Origin: Streptomyces sp. ATexAB-D23
GTDB taxonomy: Bacteria > Actinomycetota > Actinomycetes > Streptomycetales > Streptomycetaceae
Direction: 5' to 3'
DNA length: 64,000 bases
Assembly: GCF_000373645.1 (NCBI RefSeq)
Contig: NZ_KB892057.1
Location: forward strand, 114,380-178,379
This document shows, piece after piece, positions 16,172 through 25,326 of the stretch (position 1 is its first letter; every line of letters begins with the position of its first letter). The notes beneath the pieces are model-generated. The model made no database searches and had not been told where the DNA came from. It saw only the letters and a list, made by a program, of their open reading frames with translations. A program made the translations under genes and the position numbers.

Positions 16172-17521
16172 ATGCCACAGGTCGTACGTTCACGGGTCAG
16201 GGCGCTGCACGCGCCGCCTCCCGTCGCCCCGGTCCCGCGCCGCTTCCGTTCGCTGGCCGACCGCGAGGCGGTCGCCGTACTGCACCGGGCCGCCCGGGTG
16301 CTGGTCGCGGCGCTGCCGGAGCTGACGGACCGGATGGTGGAGGCGCTGCGCGAGCGGGAGCCCGGCTACCGCGCGGCGATCGAGGCCGACCCGGCGGAGA
16401 TCTGGCAGGAGGTGCACCAGTCGCTGCGGCACAACGTCGGCTCGCTGATCCAGCCCCGCGAGTTCCGGGACGCCGCGCACCGCACCTCCCGGCGGATCGG
16501 CGAGGTCCGGGCGGAGCAGGGGGTGCCGCTGGACGCGGTCCTGCACGCGTTCCGGATGGGCGGGGCGATGGTCTGGCAGGACCTGGTGGACGAGACCGCG
16601 CGCCGCCACCCCGAGGACGTCCGGCTGCTCGTCCATGTCGCCGCGGACGTCTGGAACTTCGTGGACGAGCACTGCGGTGTCGTCGCCGACGCCTACCGGC
16701 GGGCCGAGCGCCGGCTGGCCTGGCGCCGGGAGAACCGCCAGCGCCTGATGACGGCCGCCCTGCTGGACGGCACCGCCCAGATAGCCGACCTCCCGGACAC
16801 CGCCGCCGTGCTCGGGCTGCCGGAGGGCGGCCGGTACGCGGTCCTCGCCCTCGTCGACGCCCGCCGCTCCCCGCACGGCGCCACCCATCCGCCCCTGGAA
16901 CTGCCCGCGGGCCCGGACGCGCTCTGGCACGCGGGCCCGGACGCGGAGTTCGCCATCCTGCCGCTGGGCCGGGGCGGGGACGCGGACCCGGGTACGGACG
17001 AACCCGCCGTGCCCGGGGAGCCCGAGCGGGCGGAAGCGGTGGACGCCGGGGACGGGGCGCTCCTCGCGCTCGCCGCCGAATTGCGCGTACCGCCCGGGGC
17101 CCGGGTCGGCATCAGCTCGGCCGTCGACGGCCTCGCGGCGGTCGGGGACGCCCGGCGCCTCGCGGAGACCGCCCTGCGGGCCTGCCCGGCGGACGGCGGG
17201 GTGGTCCTGCTCGACCAGCAGCTGCCCGCCGCCCTCGTCGTCTCGTCCCCGGGGCTCGGCACGGCCCTCGCCAACCGGGTGCTGGGGCCCCTGGACCGGC
17301 TGGACCCGGCCGACCGCGACGTGCTCATCGACACGCTCACGGCGTGGTTCGACTGCGACGGCTCGGCCCCCCGGGCGGGCGCCCGCCTCTACTGCCACCG
17401 CAACACCGTCCTGAACCGGCTCCGCCGCTTCGAGCAGCTGACCGGCCGCTGCCTGACCCGCCCGTCCGACGCGGTCGAGGTCTCCCTGGCCCTGGCGGCC
17501 CGGCGCCTGCTCCCCGGCTGA
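16172..17521 (+). CDS. PucR/CdaR-type transcriptional regulator
   Basis: 449 aa. The N-terminal helical region (about 20-180) resembles the RsbR-like/PucR N-terminal domain. The middle is a degenerate GGDEF-like segment. The C-terminus carries the PucR HTH (HTH_30), with RLYCHRNTVLNRLRRFEQLTG and a final VSLALAARRLLPG. ATG 16172 is chosen because GGAGG lies about 7 nt upstream; a longer reading to 16100 lacks this. It precedes the symporter gene by 466 bp and could regulate it, which is an inference. Confidence 0.85.
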   Translation: MPQVVRSRVRALHAPPPVAPVPRRFRSLADREAVAVLHRAARVLVAALPELTDRMVEALREREPGYRAAIEADPAEIWQEVHQSLRHNVGSLIQPREFRDAAHRTSRRIGEVRAEQGVPLDAVLHAFRMGGAMVWQDLVDETARRHPEDVRLLVHVAADVWNFVDEHCGVVADAYRRAERRLAWRRENRQRLMTAALLDGTAQIADLPDTAAVLGLPEGGRYAVLALVDARRSPHGATHPPLELPAGPDALWHAGPDAEFAILPLGRGGDADPGTDEPAVPGEPERAEAVDAGDGALLALAAELRVPPGARVGISSAVDGLAAVGDARRLAETALRACPADGGVVLLDQQLPAALVVSSPGLGTALANRVLGPLDRLDPADRDVLIDTLTAWFDCDGSAPRAGARLYCHRNTVLNRLRRFEQLTGRCLTRPSDAVEVSLALAARRLLPG

Positions 17522-17987
17522 CGACGGGGCCTTCCCCTCAGGGGGGAGCGGGCTCGCCGGGGAGCCGTGGCCGGTCCCCGCTGCGGGGGGTGTGGCCAGG
17601 CGGGTGCGCGCCAGCGCCTGCTGGCCGCGCCCGCGCCTGCCCGCCTGCTGGCCGCGCCCGCGTACCCGCCCCTGCGCCCGCGTACCCGAGCCCGCGCCCG
17701 CGCACCCGGGCCCCCGTGCCCGCCGCCCCCGCGTACCTGCCCCCCCTGCGGGTCCCACCCCCCGGCGTCCACCACTCCCGCCCCCGCGCGTCCACCGCCT
17801 CTCCCACCCCCCCACGCCTGTGCCCCCGCACAGTCCTCGCCCCCGAGTCCTGTCACCGCGCAGCGCCCCGGGGGCACCCGCTGTACGCGGACCCGGGGCC
17901 CTGATGCCGTAGCCGCATGTCTCGTGTGTCTCCGTCACCCAGCGCCCCCGACGCCGTCCCCACCCCGCCCACCACCGGGGCACGCCG
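17522..17987 (+). other. Gene-poor, low-complexity GC tract
   Basis: 466 bp without a credible gene. Near 17530-17590 there are short C-run/G-run pairs that could form hairpins after the PucR gene. From about 17616 a 20-bp direct repeat (GCCTGCTGGCCGCGCCCGCG at 17616 and 17643, 27-bp period) is followed by GCGCCCGCGTACCC-like units. Open frames across the tract are compositional and Pro/Arg/Ala-rich. Confidence 0.7.
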
Positions 17988-19595
17988 GTGAGCGGAGGCC
18001 TCGACGCCCGGTCGCTGGCGTTCGTCGTCTTCCTCGCGTTCGTCGCCGTCTCCCTGCTGCTGTGCGGCCTGGCCGCCGCCGACCAGGACGATCCGGAGCA
18101 CTTCTACGCGGGCGGCGGGGCGGCGCTCGGAGGGGTCGGGAGCGGGCTGGCCATCGCCGGTGACTACATCTCGGCCGCCACCCTCCTCTCCACCACCGGC
18201 TCGGTCGCGCTCGCCGGGTTCGACGGTGTCCTGTTCGCCCTCGCCACGGTCGCCTCGCTCGTCCTGGTGATGCGGGTGCTGGCCGAACCCATGCGCCGCG
18301 GCGGGGTGTTCACCCTCGGCGACTTCCTCGCGGACCGGCTCGGCGACCCGTCCGTGCGCCGCGCCCTCGGCATCACCACCCTGGTCGTCCTCGCCCCGCT
18401 GCTCCTGGTGCAACTGGCCACCGCGGGCCGGGTGATGGCCGCCATGTTCGGGCTGCCGGACGGCGCGCTCACCAGCTGCACCGTGGCAAGCGGCGCCCTG
18501 ATGGTCTGCTACTCCGCGGTCGGCGGCATGCGGGGCACCGGCTATATCCAGATCCTCAAGGTCGCGGTGGTGCTGGCCGCGGTGACGCTGCTCGCGGGGC
18601 TGGTGCTCGCCCGCTTCGGCTGGAACCCGTCCGCCCTGTTCGACGCCGCGCGCCACGGCAGCGGCGCGGGCGGCGCGTACGCCCGCCCGGGGCTGCAGTT
18701 CGGCCACGGCCTCGCCGGCACCCTGGATCTGCTGGGCTTCCAGCTCACCCTGCTCCTCGGGGCGGCCTGCATGCCGCACATCATGATGCGGCTGCACCCC
18801 CTGCGCGACCGCCGGACCGTGCGCCGCGCCACCGTGTGGGCGGCGGCCCCGGTGGCCCTCCTGTGCGCCGGGGTCGTCGTCGTGGGGCTCGGCGCGTCCG
18901 CCCTGCTCGGCCACCAGGTGATCCGGGCGGCCGACCCGGCGGGCGGCACCGCGTTGCTCCTGGTGACCGGGGCGCTGGACCCGGGCGCCGGAGGGCCGCG
19001 CGAGAGCCTGCTCTTCGCGTGCGTCGCCTGCGCGGTGTTCGCGACCACGCTGGCCGCCGTCGCCGGCATCACCCTGGCCGCCGCGTCCTCACTCGCCCGC
19101 GACTTCGCGGCGAGGGCCCGCAGCCGTACGGCCGCGCGCACCGGGCGGTCGGCCGGGCACGAGATCCTGCGCGCCCGGCTGGCGGTGGTCCTGACCGGCG
19201 CGCTCTCGGTCGGCGTGTCGACGTACACCCACGACCGCAACCCGCAGGTGCTGCTCTCGCTGTCGTTCGCGGCGGCCGCGTCCGTACTGCCACCGGTCCT
19301 GCTGTACGCGCTGTACCGGCGGGCCTTCGGCGCGCGGGGCGTGCGCTGGACCGTCTACGGGACGCTGCCGCTGATCGCGGTCCTCATGGTGTTCTCGCCC
19401 GCCTTCTCCGGCACACCGGTCGCGCTCTTCCCGGACCGCGACTTCCACTGGTTCCCGCTCCAGACGCCGGGCCTGCTCACGATCCCGGCCGGGTTCCTCC
19501 TCGGGTACCTCGGCTCCCGCACCCGCCGGCGCCGAGCCGGGCACCGGCACCGGGAGAGGCCGGGAAGCAGGCGTGCAACTTTTATTGCGCAATAG
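17988..19595 (+). CDS. Sodium:solute symporter (SSS family), acetate-permease-like
   Basis: 535-aa integral membrane protein with about 13 transmembrane segments. SSS landmarks are FYAGGGAALGGVGSGLAIAG, DYISAATLLSTTGSVALAG after TM1, FTLGDFLADRLG, and the Na-site-like region YSAVGGMRGTGYIQILK. The overall pattern matches cation/acetate symporters (ActP-like). The usual small DUF485 partner is not visible upstream. GTG 17988 is the start. The stop codon TAG (19593-19595) lies inside the palindrome that precedes the ArsR-type gene. Confidence 0.88.
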   Translation: MSGGLDARSLAFVVFLAFVAVSLLLCGLAAADQDDPEHFYAGGGAALGGVGSGLAIAGDYISAATLLSTTGSVALAGFDGVLFALATVASLVLVMRVLAEPMRRGGVFTLGDFLADRLGDPSVRRALGITTLVVLAPLLLVQLATAGRVMAAMFGLPDGALTSCTVASGALMVCYSAVGGMRGTGYIQILKVAVVLAAVTLLAGLVLARFGWNPSALFDAARHGSGAGGAYARPGLQFGHGLAGTLDLLGFQLTLLLGAACMPHIMMRLHPLRDRRTVRRATVWAAAPVALLCAGVVVVGLGASALLGHQVIRAADPAGGTALLLVTGALDPGAGGPRESLLFACVACAVFATTLAAVAGITLAAASSLARDFAARARSRTAARTGRSAGHEILRARLAVVLTGALSVGVSTYTHDRNPQVLLSLSFAAAASVLPPVLLYALYRRAFGARGVRWTVYGTLPLIAVLMVFSPAFSGTPVALFPDRDFHWFPLQTPGLLTIPAGFLLGYLGSRTRRRRAGHRHRERPGSRRATFIAQ

Positions 19596-19606
19596 ATATT
19601 GCGCAA
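19585..19606. promoter_or_regulatory. Perfect 22-bp palindromic operator
   Basis: TTGCGCAATA (19585-19594), a GA spacer, then TATTGCGCAA (19597-19606): perfect 10-bp arms. It is AT-rich against its surroundings and lies 28 bp upstream of the ArsR-type regulator start, so it is probably the autoregulatory site of that gene and its MFS partner. It overlaps the stop codon of the symporter. Confidence 0.75.
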
Positions 19607-19633
19607 CGTTTCTTTCCTATCTAGGGTCGGGGC

Positions 19634-20221
19634 ATGGCAAGCGACGAATCACGCCGGGTATCCGACCTCGGCACCCTGAAGGCGTTCGGGCACCCCCTGC
19701 GGATGAAGCTCTACCGGGCGCTGTACATCGCCCGGCAGGCCACCGCCTCCCAGCTCGCCGAGCAGGTCGACGAAGCGGTCTCGCTCGTCAGCTACCACCT
19801 GCGCAAGCTCGCCGAGCACGGCCTGATCGAGGAGGCCGAGGGGCAGGGGAGCGACGCCCGTGAGCGCTGGTGGCAGCCCGCGTCCAAGGGGCTGCGCTTC
19901 CACGACGAGGACTTCCGCGACGCCCCCGAGAAGGCCGCCACGCACGCCGCCGTCAGCCGGCTCTCCTTCGAACAGCACGTCGACATGTACCGCCGCCACC
20001 TCGACGCGACCTCCGCCTGGGCACCCGAGTGGCGCAGGGCCTCCTTCAGCTCGGAGTACCTGGCCCGGCTGAACCCCGAGGAGCTCGCCGCCCTCGAACG
20101 CGAGATGGACGCGCTCATCAAGCGGTACGAGGCACAGGGCCGCACCCGCCAGGAGGCCGGTGACACCGAGAACCGCGAGAACGTCGCCCTGCACCTGTAC
20201 GGCTTCCCGTTCCGGACCTGA
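19634..20221 (+). CDS. ArsR-type helix-turn-helix regulator
   Basis: 195 aa. The winged HTH is at about residues 12-75: LGTLKAFGHPLRMKLYRAL, then ATASQLAEQVDEAVSLVSYHLRKLAEHGLIEEA, with a wing rich in Gly/Arg/Trp. The C-terminal 100 residues are helical and acidic and lack the Cys pairs of metal-sensing ArsR proteins, so a small-molecule ligand is more likely. It is followed 25 nt later by an MFS exporter and preceded by a perfect palindrome. This is the classic local repressor-exporter pair. Confidence 0.88.
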   Translation: MASDESRRVSDLGTLKAFGHPLRMKLYRALYIARQATASQLAEQVDEAVSLVSYHLRKLAEHGLIEEAEGQGSDARERWWQPASKGLRFHDEDFRDAPEKAATHAAVSRLSFEQHVDMYRRHLDATSAWAPEWRRASFSSEYLARLNPEELAALEREMDALIKRYEAQGRTRQEAGDTENRENVALHLYGFPFRT

Positions 20222-20246
20222 CCCGGTGACCCGAGAGGACGATCCC

Positions 20247-21494
20247 GTGACCGCCACCCTGCCCGTCTTTGACGAGGCACCCGTCCGCCCGGCCCACCGC
20301 GACGGCAACGTCCTGCGCTGGCTCGGCGCGTACACCGCGTCCATGGTCGGCGACAGCGTCTACTACATGGCCCTCGCCTGGGCCGCCACCCGCACCGGCA
20401 CCGCCTCGCAGACCGGCCTGGTGCTCGCCGTGGGCTCCATACCCCGGGCCGTGCTGCTGCTGGGCGGGGGAGTGCTCGCCGACCGGCTCGGGCCGCGCCG
20501 CGTGGTCGTCGCGAGCGACACCGCCCGCTGCCTCGTCATCCTCGGCCTGGCCGGCACCCTGCTCCTCACCTCGCCCACGGTGTGGATGCTGGTGGCCGTC
20601 GCGCTCGTCTTCGGCGCGGTCGACGCCCTCTTCCTGCCCGCCGTCGGCGCCCTGCCGCCCAGAATCACCGCCGCCTCCCAGCTCGCCCGCGTCCAGGGCA
20701 TGCGCGGCCTCGCCGCCCGCACCGCCAACGTCGTCGGCGCCCCGCTCGGCGGCGCGGCCGTGGCCCTCGGCGGACCGGTCCTCGCCTTCGGCGCGGCCGG
20801 CGTGCTCTTCGCCGTCTCGCTGCCCCTCCTGCTGGCCGTACGAATGCGCCCGCTGCCCGAACAGGACACGGCAGCACCCGCCGGCACCGCCCGGCGCGAA
20901 CTGGCCGACGGGCTCCGGTACATCTGCCGCCACCCGCTGCTCGGCCCCGTCATGCTCGTCGTCGCCCTCAGCGAACTGGGCTTCGTCGGCCCCCTCAACC
21001 TCGGCCTGATCCTGCTCAGCGACGAACGCGGCTGGGGCGCCTCCGGCATGGGCTGGATCGTCGCCGCCTTCGGCGCCGGCGCGGGCGCCTCCGCCCTGCT
21101 CCTGGCCGTACGGGGCCGGGCACCCAGGGCCGGGCTCACCATGTGCGTCACCGTGCTGATCGGCGCGGTCGCCGTCGGAGCCCTGGCGTACGCACCCTCC
21201 CTGCCCCTCGCCGCGGGGGTCGCCGTCCTCATCGGACTCTTCGCGGGACTCGGCGGCGCCCTGTGCGGCGCGCTGATCCAGACCGCGGCAGACCCCGCCT
21301 ACCTCGGCCGGGTCACGTCGGTCTCCACGCTCTTCACCCACGCCCTCGCACCGCTCAGCTACCCCGTCACCGGAGCCGCCGTCGCCCTGTGGGGCACCGG
21401 TCCCGTCTTCGTCACCAGCGCCGGGACATGCGCGGCCGGCGCCCTCATCGGCCTCGTCCTCACCCCACTGCGCCGCGCCGAACTCCCGCGCTGA
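20247..21494 (+). CDS. MFS transporter, probable exporter
   Basis: 415-aa major facilitator with about 12 membrane segments. It shows the N-terminal pattern NVLRWLGAYTASMVGDSVYYMALAW of the MFS_3/EmrB-like enterobactin-exporter group, and the loop 2-3 motif GGGVLADRLGPRRVVVASD. GTG 20247 has GAGAGGA upstream; longer readings lie in the ArsR-type gene. It is probably cotranscribed with and controlled by the ArsR-type regulator. The substrate is unknown. Confidence 0.88.
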   Translation: MTATLPVFDEAPVRPAHRDGNVLRWLGAYTASMVGDSVYYMALAWAATRTGTASQTGLVLAVGSIPRAVLLLGGGVLADRLGPRRVVVASDTARCLVILGLAGTLLLTSPTVWMLVAVALVFGAVDALFLPAVGALPPRITAASQLARVQGMRGLAARTANVVGAPLGGAAVALGGPVLAFGAAGVLFAVSLPLLLAVRMRPLPEQDTAAPAGTARRELADGLRYICRHPLLGPVMLVVALSELGFVGPLNLGLILLSDERGWGASGMGWIVAAFGAGAGASALLLAVRGRAPRAGLTMCVTVLIGAVAVGALAYAPSLPLAAGVAVLIGLFAGLGGALCGALIQTAADPAYLGRVTSVSTLFTHALAPLSYPVTGAAVALWGTGPVFVTSAGTCAAGALIGLVLTPLRRAELPR

Positions 21495-21551
21495 ACCGGG
21501 CGCACGTACGCACAGCTCCCGCGCCGGCACCGCGTACGAGGCGCGGTCGGG

Positions 21552-22184
21552 TCACATGCCCAGCTTCGCCGTCGCCACCCGGCCGATCGCGTCCGGCTCG
21601 CCCTCCAGCTCCACCCGCGCCGCCTCCTGCCGCCCGAACGCGAACAGCAGCAGCTCGCCCGGCTCACCGGTCACCGTCACCACCGGCGTGCCCCGGTGCG
21701 CCACCGCGGTCTGCCCGTCCGGGCGGCGCAGGACCAGACCCACCGGCGCCTTGCGGCCCAGCATCCGCGCCGCCTTCTCCGTACGCGACCACAGGACATC
21801 GGCGAAGACCGGGTCCAGCTCCCGCGCCGACCAGTCGGGCTGGGCCCGGCGCACGTCCTCGGCGTGGATGTAGAACTCCACCGTGTTCGCCGCCTCGTCC
21901 AGCTGCTTCAGCCCGAACGGGGACATCCGTGGCGGACCCGTACGGATGAGCTGGATCAGTTCCTCGTACGGCTTCGCGGTGAACTCGGCCATGACCCGGT
22001 CACGCCGGTTCCTCAGCGGTCCGACGACCAGCCCGGCCGCCGCGTCCGGCCGTCGCTCCCGCACCACCACATGGGCCGCGAGATCACGGGCCGTCCAGCC
22101 GTGGCAGAGGGTCGGGGCCTGCGGACCCGCCGCCTCCAACAGGTCGGCGAGCAGAAGTCGTTCGCGCTTCGCATGGGTCGACAT
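21552..22184 (-). CDS. TIGR03085-like protein, maleylpyruvate-isomerase N-terminal (DinB-like) fold
   Basis: 210 aa starting at ATG 22184. The N-terminal half has the mycothiol-dependent isomerase/DinB-like metal-binding pattern (ERLLLADLLEAAGP, LCHGWTARDLAAHVVVRERR, ANTVEFYIHAEDVRRA with His and Asp). This fits the actinobacterial TIGR03085 family. Activity is unknown; mycothiol-dependent chemistry is possible. It is divergent from hisI across 84 bp and convergent with the MFS gene. Between the convergent stops only a weak 7-bp stem (CCGCGCC 21519 / GGCGCGG 21540) is visible. Confidence 0.82.
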   Translation of the reverse strand: MSTHAKRERLLLADLLEAAGPQAPTLCHGWTARDLAAHVVVRERRPDAAAGLVVGPLRNRRDRVMAEFTAKPYEELIQLIRTGPPRMSPFGLKQLDEAANTVEFYIHAEDVRRAQPDWSARELDPVFADVLWSRTEKAARMLGRKAPVGLVLRRPDGQTAVAHRGTPVVTVTGEPGELLLFAFGRQEAARVELEGEPDAIGRVATAKLGM

Positions 22185-22268
22185 GCCCGCCAGCGTACGG
22201 CCGCCGTCCCCCGTCCGCCCAGTGGACGCACGCCGGGGCGCCCCGCGCCACCACGGCACAATGGGCGC

Positions 22269-22649
22269 ATGACCAGCACGCCCACGCCCGGCACCCCCCG
22301 GCCCGCCAGCGCCCTCGATCCCGCCATCGCCGCCCGCCTCAAGCGCGGCGCCGACGGACTGGTCCCGGCCATCGCCCAGCAGTACGACACCGGCGAGGTA
22401 CTGATGCTGGGCTGGATGGACGACGAGGCGCTGCACCGCACCCTCACCACCGGCCGCGCCACGTACTGGTCGCGCAGCCGCCAGGAGTACTGGGTCAAGG
22501 GCGACACCTCCGGCCACATCCAGCGGGTCAAGTCCGTCGCCCTGGACTGCGACGCCGACACCGTCCTCGTCAAGGTCGACCAGACGGGCGCCGCCTGCCA
22601 CACGGGTGACCGCACCTGCTTCGACGCCGACGTCCTGCTCGGACAGTAG
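22269..22649 (+). CDS. hisI: Phosphoribosyl-AMP cyclohydrolase
   Basis: 126-aa monofunctional HisI; the HisE domain of fused enzymes is absent. It hydrolyses PR-AMP to ProFAR. Family motifs are LMLGWMDDEALHRTLTTGRATYWSRSRQEYW, VKGDTSGHIQ, the metal-binding segment VKSVALDCDADTVLVKVDQTGAACHTG, and the final Cys in RTCF. ATG 22269 is the start. Only 11 nt separate it from trpE, so it probably feeds a shared his-trp transcript. Confidence 0.96.
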   Translation: MTSTPTPGTPRPASALDPAIAARLKRGADGLVPAIAQQYDTGEVLMLGWMDDEALHRTLTTGRATYWSRSRQEYWVKGDTSGHIQRVKSVALDCDADTVLVKVDQTGAACHTGDRTCFDADVLLGQ

Positions 22650-22660
22650 GGTCTGCCGCC

Positions 22661-24148
22661 ATGGACCTCGACACGTTCCGCAAGCTGGCCGTCGACCGGC
22701 GCGTCATCCCCGTCACCCGCCGCCTCCTCGCGGACGGCGACACCCCGGTCGGTCTCTACCGCAAGCTCGCGGGCGAACGCACCGGCACCTTCCTCCTCGA
22801 ATCCGCGGAGAACGGCCGCACCTGGTCGCGCTACTCCTTCATCGGCGTACGCAGCGCCGCGACCCTCACCACCCGCGACGGCGAGGCCCACTGGCTCGGC
22901 ACCCCGCCCGTCGGAGTCCCCGTCGACGGCGACCCGCTCCAGGCCCTGCGCGCCACCATCGAGACCCTGCACACCCCGCACGACCAGGAATCCGGCCTCC
23001 CGCCCTTCACCGGCGGCATGGTCGGCTACCTCGGCTACGACATCGTGCGGCGCCTGGAGAGGATCGGCGACAGCGGCGGCGACGACCTGAGGCTGCCCGA
23101 GCTGACCATGCTGCTCACCTCCGACCTCGCGGTCCTGGACCACTGGGACGGCAGCGTCCTGCTCATCGCCAACGCCATCAACCACAACGACCTGGCCACC
23201 GGCGTCGACGAGGCGTACGGCGACGCCGTCGTCCGGCTCGACGCGATGGAGCGGGACCTGCGCCGCCCCGTGGAGAACGCCCCCGCCGCCCTGCCCGCCT
23301 CCGAGCTGCCCCCGTACACCGCGCTCTGGGGCGGCAAGGCCTACCAGGACGCCGTCGAGGACGTGAAGGAGCGCATCCGGGCCGGCGAGGCCTTCCAGGT
23401 CGTGCCCTCCCAGCGCTTCGAGACGCCCTGCACGGCGAGCGCCCTCGACGTCTACCGGGTCCTGCGCGCCACCAACCCCTCGCCGTACATGTACCTCTTC
23501 CGGTTCGACGGCTTCGACGTCGCCGGATCGAGCCCCGAGGCCCTCGTCAAGGTCGAGGACGGCCGGGCGATGGTCCACCCCATCGCCGGCACCCGGCACC
23601 GCGGCGCCACCCCGCAGGAGGACCAGGCGCTCGCCGACGAACTCCTCGCCGACCCCAAGGAGCGCGCCGAGCACCTGATGCTCGTCGACCTCGGGCGCAA
23701 CGACCTGGGCCGGGTCTGCGAACCGGGCAGCGTCGAGGTGGTCGACTTCATGTCCATCGAGCGCTACTCGCACGTGATGCACATCGTCTCCACCGTCACC
23801 GGCCGCGTCGCCGAGGGCCGCACGGCGTTCGACGTGCTGACCGCCTGCTTCCCCGCCGGCACCCTCTCCGGTGCCCCCAAGCCCCGCGCCCTCCAGATCA
23901 TCGAGGAGCTGGAACCCACCCGCCGCGGCCTGTACGGCGGCTGCGTCGGCTACCTCGACTTCGCCGGGGACTCCGACACCGCCATCGCCATCCGCACCGC
24001 CCTGCTGCGCGACGGCACGGCCTACGTCCAGGCCGGGGCGGGCGTCGTCGCCGACTCCGACCCGGTCGCCGAGGACAACGAGTGCCGCAACAAGGCGGCG
24101 GCGGTGCTCCGCGCCGTCCACACCGCCAACCGCCTCGGCGGCGCCTGA
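22661..24148 (+). CDS. trpE: Anthranilate synthase component I
   Basis: 495 aa. It converts chorismate to anthranilate with ammonia from TrpG. The Trp-feedback motif LLES is present in TFLLESAENGRTWSRYSFIG, and the chorismate-binding core includes SPEALVKVEDG, PIAGTRHRGATPQEDQ, LVDLGRNDLGRV and FPAGTLSGAPKPRA. No glutaminase domain is fused, so trpG must lie elsewhere. The start follows hisI by 11 nt, leaving no room for a trp leader/attenuator. Confidence 0.96.
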   Translation: MDLDTFRKLAVDRRVIPVTRRLLADGDTPVGLYRKLAGERTGTFLLESAENGRTWSRYSFIGVRSAATLTTRDGEAHWLGTPPVGVPVDGDPLQALRATIETLHTPHDQESGLPPFTGGMVGYLGYDIVRRLERIGDSGGDDLRLPELTMLLTSDLAVLDHWDGSVLLIANAINHNDLATGVDEAYGDAVVRLDAMERDLRRPVENAPAALPASELPPYTALWGGKAYQDAVEDVKERIRAGEAFQVVPSQRFETPCTASALDVYRVLRATNPSPYMYLFRFDGFDVAGSSPEALVKVEDGRAMVHPIAGTRHRGATPQEDQALADELLADPKERAEHLMLVDLGRNDLGRVCEPGSVEVVDFMSIERYSHVMHIVSTVTGRVAEGRTAFDVLTACFPAGTLSGAPKPRALQIIEELEPTRRGLYGGCVGYLDFAGDSDTAIAIRTALLRDGTAYVQAGAGVVADSDPVAEDNECRNKAAAVLRAVHTANRLGGA

Positions 24149-24206
24149 GCCGGGCCCCGGCCCACGGCGAGGGGCGCGGTGGGCCGCCGCGGGCCGGTAA
24201 GGGATA

Positions 24207-24863
24207 GTGGAGTACGTGAGTGCTGTCCCCGTACCCCAGCCACGTGCCGAAGCCGCCGCCGCGCCCGACAGCGCGGGAAGCCGCCGCAGCCTGGCCGCCG
24301 GCCTGCTCCTCGGAGCGGCCGGCGCGACCGTCGTGCTGCTCGCCTCCGGGCAGACCTGGGCCGAGGGCAAGGCCCCGGTCGGTGGCGGCACCCTGCCCCT
24401 GAGCGCCGACGGCCAGGACGTCACCGGACTGCCCGCCGCCCTCGCCATCGTGGGCCTGGCCGCCCTCGTCGCCGTCTTCGCCGTGCGCGCCGCCGGGCGG
24501 CGCGTGGTGGCGGGACTGCTCGCGCTCAGCGGGCTCGGCGCCGCGCTGAGCGCCTTCCTCGGCGCGTCCGACAGCGGGGCGCTCGACGAGAAGGCCGCGC
24601 AGACCAGCGGCGACAGCTCCGCGACCATCACCGCCCTCACCCACACCGCCTGGCCGTACGTCACGGCGGCGGGCGGCCTGCTGATCCTGCTCGCCGGGCT
24701 GCTCGCCCTGCGCTACGGCAGCCGCTGGCCCACGATGTCGGGACGCTACGAGCGCGACGGCAGCCCCCGCTCCCGCAAGGCACCCAGGGCCCCGGACCCG
24801 GACCGGCCCGAGGACCTGTGGAAGGCCCTGGACCGCGGCGAGGACCCGACGCGCGAGGCATGA
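24207..24863 (+). CDS. Trp-biosynthesis-associated membrane protein (TIGR02234-like)
   Basis: 218 aa (215 if GTG 24216 is used, which has GGAG 4 nt upstream). It has four hydrophobic segments: SLAAGLLLGAAGATVVLLASGQTW, ALAIVGLAALVAVFAVRAAG, VVAGLLALSGLGAALSAFLG and YVTAAGGLLILLAGLLAL. The motif LLASGQTW and the position between trpE and trpC fit the actinobacterial Trp_oprn_chp family. A role in tryptophan synthesis or export is suggested only by this conserved position. Confidence 0.85.
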   Translation: MEYVSAVPVPQPRAEAAAAPDSAGSRRSLAAGLLLGAAGATVVLLASGQTWAEGKAPVGGGTLPLSADGQDVTGLPAALAIVGLAALVAVFAVRAAGRRVVAGLLALSGLGAALSAFLGASDSGALDEKAAQTSGDSSATITALTHTAWPYVTAAGGLLILLAGLLALRYGSRWPTMSGRYERDGSPRSRKAPRAPDPDRPEDLWKALDRGEDPTREA

Positions 24864-25000
24864 CCCCCCAGCTCACGTCCTACCCGCACGTACGGGACAA
24901 TGGCCGTGAGCTCACAGCACAGCGGCACCCACAGCGGCACCGGCCGTGCGTACAGCCACCCGAGCGATTCCAACAGCGCAACACCAACGAGGAGCAACTC

Positions 25001-25249
25001 ATGGCGGGCAGCAGCCACGGACACACCCCGGCCGCCTGGACCGGTGTCATCATCGCCTTCATCGGCTTCTGCGTCGCGGGCGTCTTCATGGTCGCGGCCA
25101 ACCCGCTCGGCTTCTGGGCCGGCATGGGCGTCGTCCTCCTCGGTGGTGTCGTCGGCCTCGCGATGAAGGTCGCGGGACTCGGCATGCCGAAGGAGTCGGC
25201 CGACCGGGCCGCCGCCAGGGCCCGCGCCGGCCACGCGCAGACCTCCTGA
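25001..25249 (+). CDS. HGxxPAAW-family small membrane protein
   Basis: 82 aa. It opens MAGSSHGHTPAAWTG, the motif that names this actinobacterial family. Two membrane segments follow (VIIAFIGFCVAGVFMVAA and FWAGMGVVLLGGVVGLAMKVAG), then a short charged tail. ATG 25001 has GAGGAG 9 nt upstream. It lies between the TIGR02234-like gene and a DUF2752 gene, a gene order I know from Streptomyces trp loci. Function is unknown. Confidence 0.88.
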   Translation: MAGSSHGHTPAAWTGVIIAFIGFCVAGVFMVAANPLGFWAGMGVVLLGGVVGLAMKVAGLGMPKESADRAAARARAGHAQTS

Positions 25250-25272
25250 CCCCGCGCGACCCGCGCATACGA

Positions 25273-25298
25273 GGCGCAGCCCCGGCCGGGGCTGCGCC
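25273..25298 (+). terminator. Perfect 26-bp palindromic hairpin
   Basis: GGCGCAGCCCC and its complement meet at a central GGCC-type palindrome, and TT follows. It lies between the HGxxPAAW gene and the DUF2752 gene and is probably a terminator or attenuator. Confidence 0.65.
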
Positions 25299-25326
25299 TT
25301 CGCGCGTCAGGGGCGACAATCACCGG

